NCBI RefSeq assembly: GCF_028867965.1
Contig: NZ_JAPQNT010000014.1
Location: 1-64,000, forward strand
Source of the DNA: Flavobacterium sp. SUN046
Lineage (GTDB): Bacteria; Bacteroidota; Bacteroidia; Flavobacteriales; Flavobacteriaceae
Reading direction: 5' to 3'
Length of the DNA: 64,000 bases
Below are positions 17,369 through 26,438 of the stretch, piece after piece. How positions within the stretch are numbered: position 1 is the stretch's first letter; each line of letters starts with the position of its first letter. Below the pieces are notes generated by a model, which saw only the letters and a list, made by a program, of their open reading frames with translations, ran no database searches and was not told where the DNA came from. A program made the position numbers and the translations under genes.

Positions 17369-18067
17369 TTGGATAAAATTACTATTGCAATCGACGGATA
17401 TTCCTCAACCGGAAAAAGTACTTTGGCAAAACAACTTGCTAAACATTTAGGATATATTTATGTTGATACTGGTGCAATGTATCGTGCAATTACACTATTT
17501 GCTATGCAAAATGGATACATTTCTGCAGAATATTTTGACAAAGAAACATTGGTAAATAGTTTGTCAAGTATCAAATTGAGTTTTGAGTTTAATTCAGAAT
17601 TGGGATATGCAGAAATGTATTTGAACAATGTAAATGTCGAGAAAGAAATTCGAACTATAGAAGTTTCTAATTTTGTTAGTAAAGTAGCCGAAGTTTCTCA
17701 AGTTCGTGCTAAATTAGTAGAACAGCAAAAAGAAATGGGTAAAGAAAAAGCAATAGTTATGGACGGTCGTGACATTGGAACTGTAGTTTTCCCTGATGCA
17801 GAATTGAAAATTTTCATGACGGCAAGTGCAGAAACTAGAGCGCAACGTCGTTTTGACGAACTAGAAGCAAAAGGTGATAATGTCACTTATGAAGAAGTTT
17901 TAAAAAATGTTCAAGAGCGCGATTATATTGATTCTCACCGAGCCGATTCGCCATTAGTAATTGCTGATGATGCCATAGAAATAGACAATTCTTATCTAAC
18001 AAGAGAAGAACAATTTGCAGTTGTATTAGAATTAGTAGAAGACGTTTTAACTTCCCTAAATAAGTAA
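17369..18067 (+). CDS. cmk: Cytidylate kinase
   Basis: A 232-residue CMP/dCMP kinase that makes CDP/dCDP for nucleotide and lipid synthesis. The P-loop GYSSTGKS is near residue 9, followed by the CMP-binding VDTGAMYRA and the conserved MDGRDIGTVVFPDA. No ATG is available in frame. The TTG at 17369, opening LDKITIAIDG, aligns best with the usual Cmk N-terminus. A TTG at 17342, inside the end of porQ, would add nine residues. It is probably co-transcribed with porQ. Confidence 0.93.
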   Translation: MDKITIAIDGYSSTGKSTLAKQLAKHLGYIYVDTGAMYRAITLFAMQNGYISAEYFDKETLVNSLSSIKLSFEFNSELGYAEMYLNNVNVEKEIRTIEVSNFVSKVAEVSQVRAKLVEQQKEMGKEKAIVMDGRDIGTVVFPDAELKIFMTASAETRAQRRFDELEAKGDNVTYEEVLKNVQERDYIDSHRADSPLVIADDAIEIDNSYLTREEQFAVVLELVEDVLTSLNK

Positions 18068-18072
18068 TCACT

Positions 18073-18100
18073 TTGTCATTTCGACGAAGGAGAAATCGCA
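18073..18100 (+). repeat. Dispersed TCATTTCGA-type repeat
   Basis: It reads TTGTCATTTCGACGAAGGAG and then AAATCGCA, starting six bases after the cmk stop codon. It shares its first 12 bases with the inverted copy at 6123-6148. Such elements recur between genes in many Bacteroidota as I recall; no coding function is seen. Confidence 0.6.
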
Positions 18101-18229
18101 TTATAATATTCACAAGTGTCTTTATTTGATTTTGATTAAGGAATTGATAAAAACATATTCAAATCATTTGCTTTTTTCATTTTTAATAGTAGATTTACAA
18201 TCTATTTACATAAAAAACACATATAAATT

Positions 18230-19492
18230 ATGAGTATAAAGTTCAGATTGACTATTATGAATTTTCTTCAATTTTTTGTTTGGGGAATATGGTTGATTTC
18301 TCTAGGTGGTTATATGGGGCAAACTTTTGGACCAATAGAAGGCGGAAGTATTGGTTTATCTATAGGAAGAACTTATGGCTCAATGGGTTGGGCAAGTTTG
18401 TTTATGCCTGCTTTATTAGGAATAATTGCCGATAAATATTTAAGTGCTCAAAAAGTGTTAGGAATTGCTCACGTATTAGCAGGAATTTCAATATTTTTTG
18501 CAACACGAGCAGCTAATTCTACTGAAATGTATTGGATTATTTTTGCTACAAGTTGTTTTTATATGCCAACAATTGCTCTCAATAATTCTGTAAGTTATGC
18601 ACTTTTAAATAAAAATAATTTTGATGTTCAAAAAGCATTTACTCCAATAAGAGTTTGGGGTACAGTAGGGTTTGTTATTGCAATGTGGTTTGTTGATTTA
18701 ACTGATTGGAAATCTAATACTTTTCAATTTGTTTTTGCCTCAATTTCAATGATTTTAACTGGTGTATTTTCATTTACATTGCCAGATGTTCCTGCAGAAA
18801 ATAAAAGTACCAATGAGTCTCTTTCAAGCAAGTTTGGTTTGGATAGTTTTATTTTGTTTAAACAAAAAAAATTAGCAATCTTTTTCGTGTTTGCAATGTT
18901 ATTAGGTGCAGCTTTGCAAATTACTAATATGTTTGGCGATACTTTTATTAGAGATTTTGGTTCAAATGCTCAATACAAAGGAACATTTGGTGTAAAACAT
19001 TCGGTGTTTATAATATCATTATCACAAATTTCAGAAACACTATTTATAATAACTATTCCATTCTTCTTAAAAAAGTTTGGAATTAAAAAAGTAATGATTT
19101 TTAGTATGATAGCTTGGGTTTTAAGATTTGGTCTTTTCGGAATTGGTAATCCTGGTTCGGGAGTGATATTCTTGATACTATCAATGATTGTTTACGGAAT
19201 GGCATTTGACTTTTTTAACATTTCAGGTTCTTTATTTGTTGAAAAAGAAACTGATAGTAAAATGCGTTCAAGTGCTCAAGGTTTATTTATGCTAATGACA
19301 AATGGTATTGGTGCTATTTTAGGTGGTGAATTTGCAGGACGAACTGTTTCTTATTTCACAATTGGAAGTAAAGTTCAATGGCCAAATGTTTGGTTCTCAT
19401 TTGCAGGTTATGCCTTGATTATAGCTATTTTATTTGCAATTGTTTTTAAATATAAACACAATCCTGATGAAGTTAACAGCGTAAGTCATTAA
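18230..19492 (+). CDS. MFS nucleoside permease (NupG-like)
   Basis: A 420-residue inner-membrane carrier with 12 predicted segments, matching the nucleoside:H+ symporter family. It opens LTIMNFLQFFVWGIWLISLG, has the loop GIIADKYLSAQKVLG, and the signature TPIRVWGTVGFVIAMW in the middle. The expected role is uptake of nucleosides, which would supply substrates salvaged by kinases such as the upstream Cmk. It ends in a hairpin shared with the convergent T9SS cargo gene. Specificity between purine and pyrimidine nucleosides cannot be told. Confidence 0.85.
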   Translation: MSIKFRLTIMNFLQFFVWGIWLISLGGYMGQTFGPIEGGSIGLSIGRTYGSMGWASLFMPALLGIIADKYLSAQKVLGIAHVLAGISIFFATRAANSTEMYWIIFATSCFYMPTIALNNSVSYALLNKNNFDVQKAFTPIRVWGTVGFVIAMWFVDLTDWKSNTFQFVFASISMILTGVFSFTLPDVPAENKSTNESLSSKFGLDSFILFKQKKLAIFFVFAMLLGAALQITNMFGDTFIRDFGSNAQYKGTFGVKHSVFIISLSQISETLFIITIPFFLKKFGIKKVMIFSMIAWVLRFGLFGIGNPGSGVIFLILSMIVYGMAFDFFNISGSLFVEKETDSKMRSSAQGLFMLMTNGIGAILGGEFAGRTVSYFTIGSKVQWPNVWFSFAGYALIIAILFAIVFKYKHNPDEVNSVSH

Positions 19493-19504
19493 AAAAAATT
19501 AAAA

Positions 19505-19536
19505 AAAAACTCAAATTAGCTTTTGAGTTTTTTTTA
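19505..19536. terminator. Bidirectional terminator
   Basis: AAAAACTCAAA pairs with TTTGAGTTTTT around a six-base loop. The hairpin has A tracts on its left and T tracts on its right, and sits between two convergent genes. Confidence 0.85.
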
Positions 19537-19545
19537 TTCTAAATA

Positions 19546-22500
19546 TTAACGTTTCATTGCAAAATGACCTTTTAAATTTCTTCCATCTTGTCGAATTACC
19601 ACAAACCAATAATCTGTTGAAGGAAGTTGTTTTCCATTTAATGTTCCATCCCAACCCAAACTATCAGGAGTAAAATTGAAAATAAATTTTCCAAAACGAT
19701 CATATATAGAAGTCATCATATTTGGTTCTTTTTCAGAAAATTTCACTTTCCAATAATCATTATATCCATCACCATTTGGTGTAAAATATTTTGGATAATT
19801 AAGTAAAAAAGCATTTTCAGAATCATTTCCGCAAAAAGAATCTTTAACATAAACGGTATAAAATCCAGTCAGTAAATTTGAAAAAATTGGACTACTTTGA
19901 AAATTTATATTATCTATTGAATATTGATAACTTTCAGTGTTAAAGTTTTCGAGAACCACTTCAATAGAATTGTTTGTATCTGTCCAGTCATTAATTATTA
20001 AATGGTCAATTACTGGCGGACTAATAGTTGTGACATTGTAAATAAATTGACCATTACATATTCCAGTTGCATAAGTTTGAGTAATGTCTAAAATATATTG
20101 TCCGCTTTGATTAATAGTAATTGATTGAGTTGTTTCACCAGTAGACCAATTATAGGATGTAAAACCACTTTCAGCAATAATTGTGGTTGTTTGATTTTCA
20201 CATAAAATTATATTTATTGGTGCATTTACAATGTAAGGATTTACAATTAATTTAAAAGTTGTGATGTCGTAACAATTACTTGCATCGTATTTTAATCTAC
20301 AATAAATTGTTGCATTTCCTGAATCATAATTAGTTGGTAAAGGATTGGTATTTGTTTCTGCTTCATTCATGCTAAGATGGTATGAAATAGTATATAATGC
20401 TGGATTTTGGCTTCCTAAAACAGTAGCGTTTTGATTTGTTAATACAAATATTTCTTTTCCGTCGTTAGAACTATCGTCGCAAGCGGTCATATCATTCAAT
20501 TGACTAGCTATTGCTAATGATGGAAGTTGAGCAACATCTGATATAAAATTTCTTGAATCACCACAATCTTGATCGACCTTAAAAGTATAAATTGCAGGTT
20601 CTAAATTCAAAAAAATATTATTTGTTCCGTTATTTACAAAAAAAGGCAAACCATTTTTTAAAATAATACTGTATTTAAGAGGTGGTACTCCCACAGCATA
20701 TAATTTGATGTCCATAAAGTTTCCGTTACATCCTATCTTTTCGATACCTGTAAATTGTATTTCACCATTGAATTCAAATTCTTTAATAATTTCAAAACAT
20801 ATTTTAAATACTCCAATATTTCCATCTCCAAATGTTACAAAACTTTTTAAGATTCTAAAATTTCCAAGAAAAGCTAAATTAAACGTTGTCGCATTATTTG
20901 AAATTAAAATAGAGTTCAGGGCATTAGGTACAGTTCCAGAAACATATTGATTTCCAGTTAATGGATTTTGCCATGTATTTGTTAATGAATCATATTTTTG
21001 CAACCAAAAAGATTCCAAAACAGCATTGCTAAAATGAGATAAACTGATATCAAATGCACCACAATGTGGCGTTATAGTAAAATCATTTTTGTTTATGGCG
21101 TATCCAATTACGTCAATTATTACATCATGATCAATTCCACAATTATCAGTGACTTTAAAAGAATAATTTCCGGGTAATAAATCTCCAATCGAAAAACTTC
21201 CATCACTTGCTATAAAAGAGGAGGCATTATATGGTAAGGTTTGCCCAAATGTTACAGGCGCATCTGTAACAAAAATAGACGTTAAAATCGTATTATTTCC
21301 TCTAATTCTAATAGAGCCTTTTCCTAACTCGCAACCTGTTCGCGATGCGTAAGAAACTGTTGTGGAAAGACCTGGTACAAAGAAATCGTAGGTATAAATA
21401 TTTCCACACTCATCTGTTAATATAACGGTATAGTTTCCAGTTACCAAATTATTTAGTAGGAGTCCATCTGGTGTAATTTGATCACTCACATCGTCAGGAA
21501 GTATTCCGTAGGTTATTGGTGCTAATGTTATAACAGCTGAAACAATTGTAAATCGAGGTATTGTAATTCGAACATCACTAATATAGGAAAGGCATCCAGA
21601 TAAAGGTGTGGCCGTGTGAGTTGGCTGTCCAGGTTCATCAATCAGGGTTATTTCTGCAGTAGCCGTATGTCCACAACCATCTGAAACTTGAATTTCATAA
21701 TGTCCAAATGGAACTGGTATAGTGTAAGCTCCATAATCTGTTGATGAACTTACAAATGGTCCAGGATGTCCCGAATTGAAATTACTACCAATAAATCCAG
21801 TTGGAGCATCAGTAAATTGAATAAAAAGATTAGGTCGGTAAGTATTCACTTGAGCAGTTAAATAATAGCCACCACATTTTGCAATTTGCGGAATTAGAAC
21901 TGCGCTTAGTTTTTTATTGACCTCATTGTTTAGTGAATACAAATTTCCGCAACCATCTTTTACAGTTAAATTATAAGTGTAAAGTTGATCATAAAAAAAT
22001 GGAATTTCCATTTCAGCCAATTGAGAAGTTGCATCACCAGATGTTATAATAGTTGTTATAACTTGATTTGAACCGCTTGGCGGTGTTATAGTATATGTTA
22101 ATTCTAGTGGATAACTTAATGTTTGATTTGCTGCTACACTCAATAAATTGGCAACATCAATAGTATTACAGGATGGTAATTCGGGATTTGGAAAGCCTAC
22201 AGGACCTATAGTAACAATAGATGCACTAGATTGTAAAGTGTGTGTAATAACAGTTGCATCACCACAATTATCATAAACTCGAACCTGATAAACACCACTT
22301 GGAAGCATTGTAAATTGAGGAGAAGATTGAATTGGTCTAGTAACTGGACCAGAAATAATTTCATATTGTGAACCAATTCCATTAGTAATAGTTACATTTA
22401 ATGTTCCGTCATTACATACAGAATTTGTGCTTGTAATCAAATAACTTAAAGCAATAATAGAACTATTGATTGTGGCAGTTGTAGTTTGTGAATTTTGATT

Positions 22501-22830
22501 TGTTCCTAAAACCTGTATTGCTGTAATTTGATAATTACCACTTGTTCTACCTCCAAGAAAATTATTGGTTTGAACTGCTATCGGAGTAATTATATTTGGA
22601 AGTTCATAAATATAATAAGTTATTGTTGAACCAGATGTAGTTCCAGTAGTTTCAAAATTAAGAGATCCGTTTCCTAAGCAAGTTTCATTTGAAGGAGTAA
22701 CAGTAAGTGTAAAATTAGAAAGTTGAGCAAAAGTTATAGTCGGTAAAAAAAGTAAAAAACAAAGTAAAAAATATCGTCTAACGATTGATAAATAAATAAA
22801 TGTTTTTTTTTTAGAACTAGTTTTAATCAT
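19546..22830 (-). CDS. T9SS type B sorted surface protein with D-x-CG repeats
   Basis: A 1094-residue secreted protein. The signal peptide is long and basic, ending near TFAQ (residue 36). The body holds about six repeats of roughly 100 residues, each ending in a G-x-Y-x(3)-V-x-D-x-CG strand: VYDNCGD, VKDGCGN, VSDGCGH, LTDECGN, VTDNCGI, VDQDCGD. The last 83 residues start YFTPNGDGYNDYWKV and include IYDRFGKFIFNF and GHFAMKR. These are hallmarks of the gliding-motility-associated type B C-terminal sorting domain recognised by the type IX system. It is a likely adhesin or matrix protein resembling SprB-type repeat proteins; the ligand is unknown. PorQ is encoded nearby. Confidence 0.88.
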   Translation of the reverse strand: MIKTSSKKKTFIYLSIVRRYFLLCFLLFLPTITFAQLSNFTLTVTPSNETCLGNGSLNFETTGTTSGSTITYYIYELPNIITPIAVQTNNFLGGRTSGNYQITAIQVLGTNQNSQTTTATINSSIIALSYLITSTNSVCNDGTLNVTITNGIGSQYEIISGPVTRPIQSSPQFTMLPSGVYQVRVYDNCGDATVITHTLQSSASIVTIGPVGFPNPELPSCNTIDVANLLSVAANQTLSYPLELTYTITPPSGSNQVITTIITSGDATSQLAEMEIPFFYDQLYTYNLTVKDGCGNLYSLNNEVNKKLSAVLIPQIAKCGGYYLTAQVNTYRPNLFIQFTDAPTGFIGSNFNSGHPGPFVSSSTDYGAYTIPVPFGHYEIQVSDGCGHTATAEITLIDEPGQPTHTATPLSGCLSYISDVRITIPRFTIVSAVITLAPITYGILPDDVSDQITPDGLLLNNLVTGNYTVILTDECGNIYTYDFFVPGLSTTVSYASRTGCELGKGSIRIRGNNTILTSIFVTDAPVTFGQTLPYNASSFIASDGSFSIGDLLPGNYSFKVTDNCGIDHDVIIDVIGYAINKNDFTITPHCGAFDISLSHFSNAVLESFWLQKYDSLTNTWQNPLTGNQYVSGTVPNALNSILISNNATTFNLAFLGNFRILKSFVTFGDGNIGVFKICFEIIKEFEFNGEIQFTGIEKIGCNGNFMDIKLYAVGVPPLKYSIILKNGLPFFVNNGTNNIFLNLEPAIYTFKVDQDCGDSRNFISDVAQLPSLAIASQLNDMTACDDSSNDGKEIFVLTNQNATVLGSQNPALYTISYHLSMNEAETNTNPLPTNYDSGNATIYCRLKYDASNCYDITTFKLIVNPYIVNAPINIILCENQTTTIIAESGFTSYNWSTGETTQSITINQSGQYILDITQTYATGICNGQFIYNVTTISPPVIDHLIINDWTDTNNSIEVVLENFNTESYQYSIDNINFQSSPIFSNLLTGFYTVYVKDSFCGNDSENAFLLNYPKYFTPNGDGYNDYWKVKFSEKEPNMMTSIYDRFGKFIFNFTPDSLGWDGTLNGKQLPSTDYWFVVIRQDGRNLKGHFAMKR

Positions 22831-22920
22831 TTTAAAATTAGTGTTTTGACAATGACTTCATACACAAATTTATAAAAAAAATGTAGATTATAAAAGTACT
22901 ATCTATTTTTATTAGTAAAA

Positions 22921-22951
22921 TTTGTAAATCGATAAAAAAGTAGTACTTTTG
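22921..22951 (+). promoter_or_regulatory. Complete Bacteroidota promoter of rpsA
   Basis: TTTG at 22921-22924, exactly 19 bases, then TACTTTTG at 22944-22951 matches the consensus TTTG-N19-TAnnTTTG perfectly. Transcription should start near 22957, giving a leader of about 110 nt before rpsA. Confidence 0.85.
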
Positions 22952-23067
22952 CAGTCCAAAATGCAGAGTAGAGTTTCGTTTGGAAATCAATTATTTATGT
23001 AAAACACTTTTGTTTTTCTATCGCTTAAAGAAACTCACGAAAAACAGAATACAAATTTTTTATCAGC

Positions 23068-24840
23068 ATGTCTGAATTAAACAAAGAACAACAAGCGTTT
23101 TTAAACGAATTTAACTGGCACAATTACGCAGAAGGAATTGATGCAGTAGATCAAAAAAACTTACAAGAGTTTGAAGATTTAGTTACTAAAACTTTTATTT
23201 CTACAGATCAAGAAGAAGTAGTAGAAGGTGTTGTAGTTAGAATCACAGATCGTGACGCTATTGTTGACATTAATGCAAAATCGGAAGGTGTTATTTCATT
23301 AAACGAATTCCGTTACAACCCAAACTTAAAAGTGGGTGACAAAGTTGAAGTATTAATTGATGTTCGTGAGGACAAAACAGGTCAATTAGTATTATCACAC
23401 AGAAAAGCAAGAACTATCAAATCATGGGATAGAGTTATTTCTGCTAACGAAACTGGTGAAATTGTTACAGGTTTTGTTAAATGTAGAACTAAAGGTGGTA
23501 TGATTGTAGATGTTTTCGGAATTGAAGCATTCTTACCTGGTTCACAAATTGATGTGAAACCAATCCGTGATTACGATGTATATGTAAACAAAAACATGGA
23601 ATTTAAAGTTGTGAAAATCAACCACGAATTTAAAAATGTTGTTGTATCTCACAAAGCGCTTATCGAAGCAGATATCGAAGTTCAGAAAAAAGAAATTATT
23701 GGTCAATTAGAAAAAGGACAAGTATTAGAAGGTGTTGTTAAAAACATTACTTCTTATGGTGTGTTTATTGACTTAGGTGGTGTTGATGGATTAATCCACA
23801 TTACTGATCTTTCTTGGTCTAGAATCAATCACCCAAGTGAAGTTCTTGAATTAGACCAAAAATTGAACGTTGTAATCTTAGATTTCGATGACGAAAAAAC
23901 AAGAATCCAATTAGGGTTGAAACAATTAAACGCTCATCCATGGGATGCACTTGGTGCTGAACTTAAAGTTGGTGACAAAGTGAAAGGTAAAGTAGTAGTT
24001 ATTGCTGATTACGGAGCTTTCATTGAAGTTGCTGAAGGTGTTGAAGGTTTAATCCACGTTTCTGAAATGTCTTGGTCAACTCACTTGAGAAGTGCTCAAG
24101 ATTTCGTAAAAGTTGGTGATGTTGTTGAAGCTGTTGTGTTAACTCTTGACAGAGACGAAAGAAAAATGTCATTAGGTATCAAACAAATGACTCAAGATCC
24201 ATGGACAGATATCACTGCTAAATATCCAGTAGGTTCTAAGCATACAGGTATCGTTAGAAACTTTACAAACTTTGGTATTTTCGTAGAATTAGAAGAAGGT
24301 ATTGATGGTTTAGTTTATATCTCTGATTTATCTTGGACTAAAAAAATCAAACATCCATCAGAATTTGTTAACGTAGGTGACAAACTAGATGTAGTAGTAT
24401 TAGAATTAGATGTTGACGGACGTAAATTATCTTTAGGTCATAAACAAACTACTGCTAATCCTTGGGACAAACATGAAGATGCTTTTGCAGTTGGAACTAT
24501 CCACACTGGAACAATTGCTGAAATCGTTGACAAAGGTGCTACTGTAGATTTCGGAGATGATGTTGTTGCATTTATTCCAACACGTCACTTAGAAAAAGAA
24601 GATGGTAAAAAATTGAAAAAAGGTGAGGAAGCTCAATTCAAAGTAATTGAATTTAATAAAGAATTCAAAAGAGTTGTTGCTTCTCATACTGCTATCTTTA
24701 GAGAAGAAGAAGAAAAAGCTGTTAAAGCTGCATCTGAGTCAGTTGCTAGTTCAAACAGTGGAAACCAAGCTTCAACTTTAGGAGATAACAATGATATCTT
24801 AGCTGAATTAAAAGCTAAAATGGAAAAAGGAGGAAAATAA
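23068..24840 (+). CDS. rpsA: 30S ribosomal protein S1
   Basis: A 590-residue protein with six S1 (OB-fold) RNA-binding repeats between about residues 45 and 540. The central ones carry the classic GVFIDLGGVDGLIHITDLSW, GAFIEVAEGVEGLIHVSEMSW and GIFVELEEGIDGLVYISDLSW strands. The C-terminal 40 residues are charged and low in complexity. S1 binds mRNA on the 30S subunit and helps load messages that lack Shine-Dalgarno sequences, which matters in Bacteroidota. Codon use and promoter strength fit a highly expressed gene. A perfect hairpin terminator follows. Confidence 0.97.
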   Translation: MSELNKEQQAFLNEFNWHNYAEGIDAVDQKNLQEFEDLVTKTFISTDQEEVVEGVVVRITDRDAIVDINAKSEGVISLNEFRYNPNLKVGDKVEVLIDVREDKTGQLVLSHRKARTIKSWDRVISANETGEIVTGFVKCRTKGGMIVDVFGIEAFLPGSQIDVKPIRDYDVYVNKNMEFKVVKINHEFKNVVVSHKALIEADIEVQKKEIIGQLEKGQVLEGVVKNITSYGVFIDLGGVDGLIHITDLSWSRINHPSEVLELDQKLNVVILDFDDEKTRIQLGLKQLNAHPWDALGAELKVGDKVKGKVVVIADYGAFIEVAEGVEGLIHVSEMSWSTHLRSAQDFVKVGDVVEAVVLTLDRDERKMSLGIKQMTQDPWTDITAKYPVGSKHTGIVRNFTNFGIFVELEEGIDGLVYISDLSWTKKIKHPSEFVNVGDKLDVVVLELDVDGRKLSLGHKQTTANPWDKHEDAFAVGTIHTGTIAEIVDKGATVDFGDDVVAFIPTRHLEKEDGKKLKKGEEAQFKVIEFNKEFKRVVASHTAIFREEEEKAVKAASESVASSNSGNQASTLGDNNDILAELKAKMEKGGK

Positions 24841-24862
24841 TTCTCTGATTTCAAATATATTT

Positions 24863-24896
24863 ATAGCGCTACAGAAATGTAGCGCTATTTTTATTT
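24863..24896 (+). terminator. Rho-independent terminator of rpsA
   Basis: ATAGCGCTAC and GTAGCGCTAT form a perfect 10-bp stem with a six-base loop, followed by TTTTTATTT. The convergent ExbD-like gene ends at its right edge. Confidence 0.9.
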
Positions 24897-25443
24897 AAAT
24901 CGTTTTCAATAACTTAACTTCTTCAGGAGTATAATCATTAATAATTGTATAAGTTTGAATATTAGTTATACTCATCTCGTCTAGAATATCAATCAAATTT
25001 TTAAAGTTTGATTTTCTACTAGGTTTGATAATGACAATTGCACCTGAATTATATTTGCTATATGAAGTATACAATAGTTGGATTTGCTCGTTTTTGGATA
25101 ATAATTCTTTTCTAATACCATTTTTTCCGTAATCTAAAATTTTGGGTTTTTCTTCTGGAAATTCAAGGTGTCCTGTATAACTTATTACTTGGTTATTACC
25201 ATCTAATAATAAAGTGATTGTTCTTCTTTTATCTTTTCCACAAATAATAACTTCGGGAGAAATACAGCAAGATTGAGGCAATCCCAATTCTATGCCTCTT
25301 GGTTTTGATATTTCATTGGAAACCATAAAAAAAATTATCAGTAAAAAAGAAATACTGACCATAGCTGTTAAGTCAATTTTTGGATTTAACTTTTTACTTC
25401 TTGGCTTGCTGATAGTTCTACTGAAATTATTTTCATTTTCCAT
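24895..25443 (-). CDS. ExbD/TolR family protein without ExbB neighbour
   Basis: A 182-residue inner-membrane protein with a basic N-terminus and one membrane segment (about 25-42). The conserved proton-path aspartate D24 sits at its start (PKIDLTAMVSISFLLIIFF), as in ExbD and TolR. The periplasmic part has a CC pair and a further Cys (QSCCISPEVIICG), then a mixed fold ending IIKPSRKSNFKNLIDILDEM, similar to ExbD periplasmic domains. ExbD normally works with ExbB and TonB, but none of these is encoded nearby. The upstream gene on the same strand is an unrelated membrane protein of unknown function. Confidence 0.82.
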   Translation of the reverse strand: MENENNFSRTISKPRSKKLNPKIDLTAMVSISFLLIIFFMVSNEISKPRGIELGLPQSCCISPEVIICGKDKRRTITLLLDGNNQVISYTGHLEFPEEKPKILDYGKNGIRKELLSKNEQIQLLYTSYSKYNSGAIVIIKPSRKSNFKNLIDILDEMSITNIQTYTIINDYTPEEVKLLKTI

Positions 25444-25524
25444 AATGTTATCATTAAAGTTAAAAATAGTAAATCTTACTATTATTTTTAACGATGAATT
25501 TCAAACATTAGTATTAAAGTAATC

Positions 25525-26247
25525 TTAATTCTCCTTAAAAGCTCTATTCCAAATACTATCATTAAAATTTTTTCCCATCATAAAAAAATAATAACCGATA
25601 CTCGCAACCATTGACTTAAACATGAATAGAAAAATAATTATTGGTGCAAACTCAACTGATTTACTTAATGAATTTGTTGGAGTTAAATAAGTTCCAATCA
25701 AACTTATAATCAAGCAAAACACAATAAAATTAACTATATTTTTAATTGGTAAAACTAAAAGCCTTCTGTACCAAGCCAAATCATTTCCCCATTTGTGAAT
25801 TAAATAATAATAATCATTTCCTATAGGAGCAAACAACAATGGGTCATCATATTTTTTTAAATTGAAAGCTTTACTGGGCGCCATTATCTTAAACCCGCTT
25901 AAATTAGTGTTATGCGTTTTTTCTAAATTACTTATTTTAGAAATAGCTTCTTCGGGTATCTCATTTTTAAACAAACTGCTGTCTAAAAAACGAAGCCTAT
26001 AATCAATGCTCACTTTTTTTATTTGATTTATGTGAAAAATAGAATTAGTTTCCAATAAATCTAACTCAAATTTATTAGCATTTGTTGAACTTTCCGTTTC
26101 TAAAGTCTGCTTTATCTGATTTCTTTCTATTTCATTTTGATCTAAAATTGCTTTTACTTCATTTAAAAGTTCCTTTTCAGATATAGTTTTTTTTCTATTC
26201 TTTAGCAGTGCTTCAATTAACGTTGGCTTATTTAATATCATCTTCAT
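25525..26247 (-). CDS. Membrane protein of unknown function
   Basis: A 240-residue protein I do not recognise. Residues 1-60 are charged and probably helical. Residues 70-165 form a soluble region containing a GNDYYYLIHKWGNDLAWYR stretch. Two membrane segments lie at about 170-188 and 199-222. Glu, Asn and Lys are abundant and there is no signal peptide. It is upstream of the ExbD-like gene on the same strand with an 81-base gap that contains an AT-rich hairpin (25459-25492), so co-transcription is possible but uncertain. Confidence 0.6.
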   Translation of the reverse strand: MKMILNKPTLIEALLKNRKKTISEKELLNEVKAILDQNEIERNQIKQTLETESSTNANKFELDLLETNSIFHINQIKKVSIDYRLRFLDSSLFKNEIPEEAISKISNLEKTHNTNLSGFKIMAPSKAFNLKKYDDPLLFAPIGNDYYYLIHKWGNDLAWYRRLLVLPIKNIVNFIVFCLIISLIGTYLTPTNSLSKSVEFAPIIIFLFMFKSMVASIGYYFFMMGKNFNDSIWNRAFKEN

Positions 26248-26438
26248 TTTTTTTTATAAATAAATAAAATATTTTATTCAACTCTAAATTAGCACTTTAG
26301 TTCATATTAATCAAGTTTATGAACGGTTATTTTGTATTTATCAAATATTAAAATTATGTTAATTTTTTAAAATCGAAAACCAAACATAATTAACTGGCGT
26401 AAATGCTTGTATAAACTTTTAAAAAAAACTTTAATATT

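Noticed and set aside
25459..25492. AT-rich hairpin as a riboswitch or regulatory RNA before the ExbD-like gene
   Set aside because: The stem is nearly all A-T with a three-base bulge, easily expected by chance in this DNA; noted only as a possible weak terminator.
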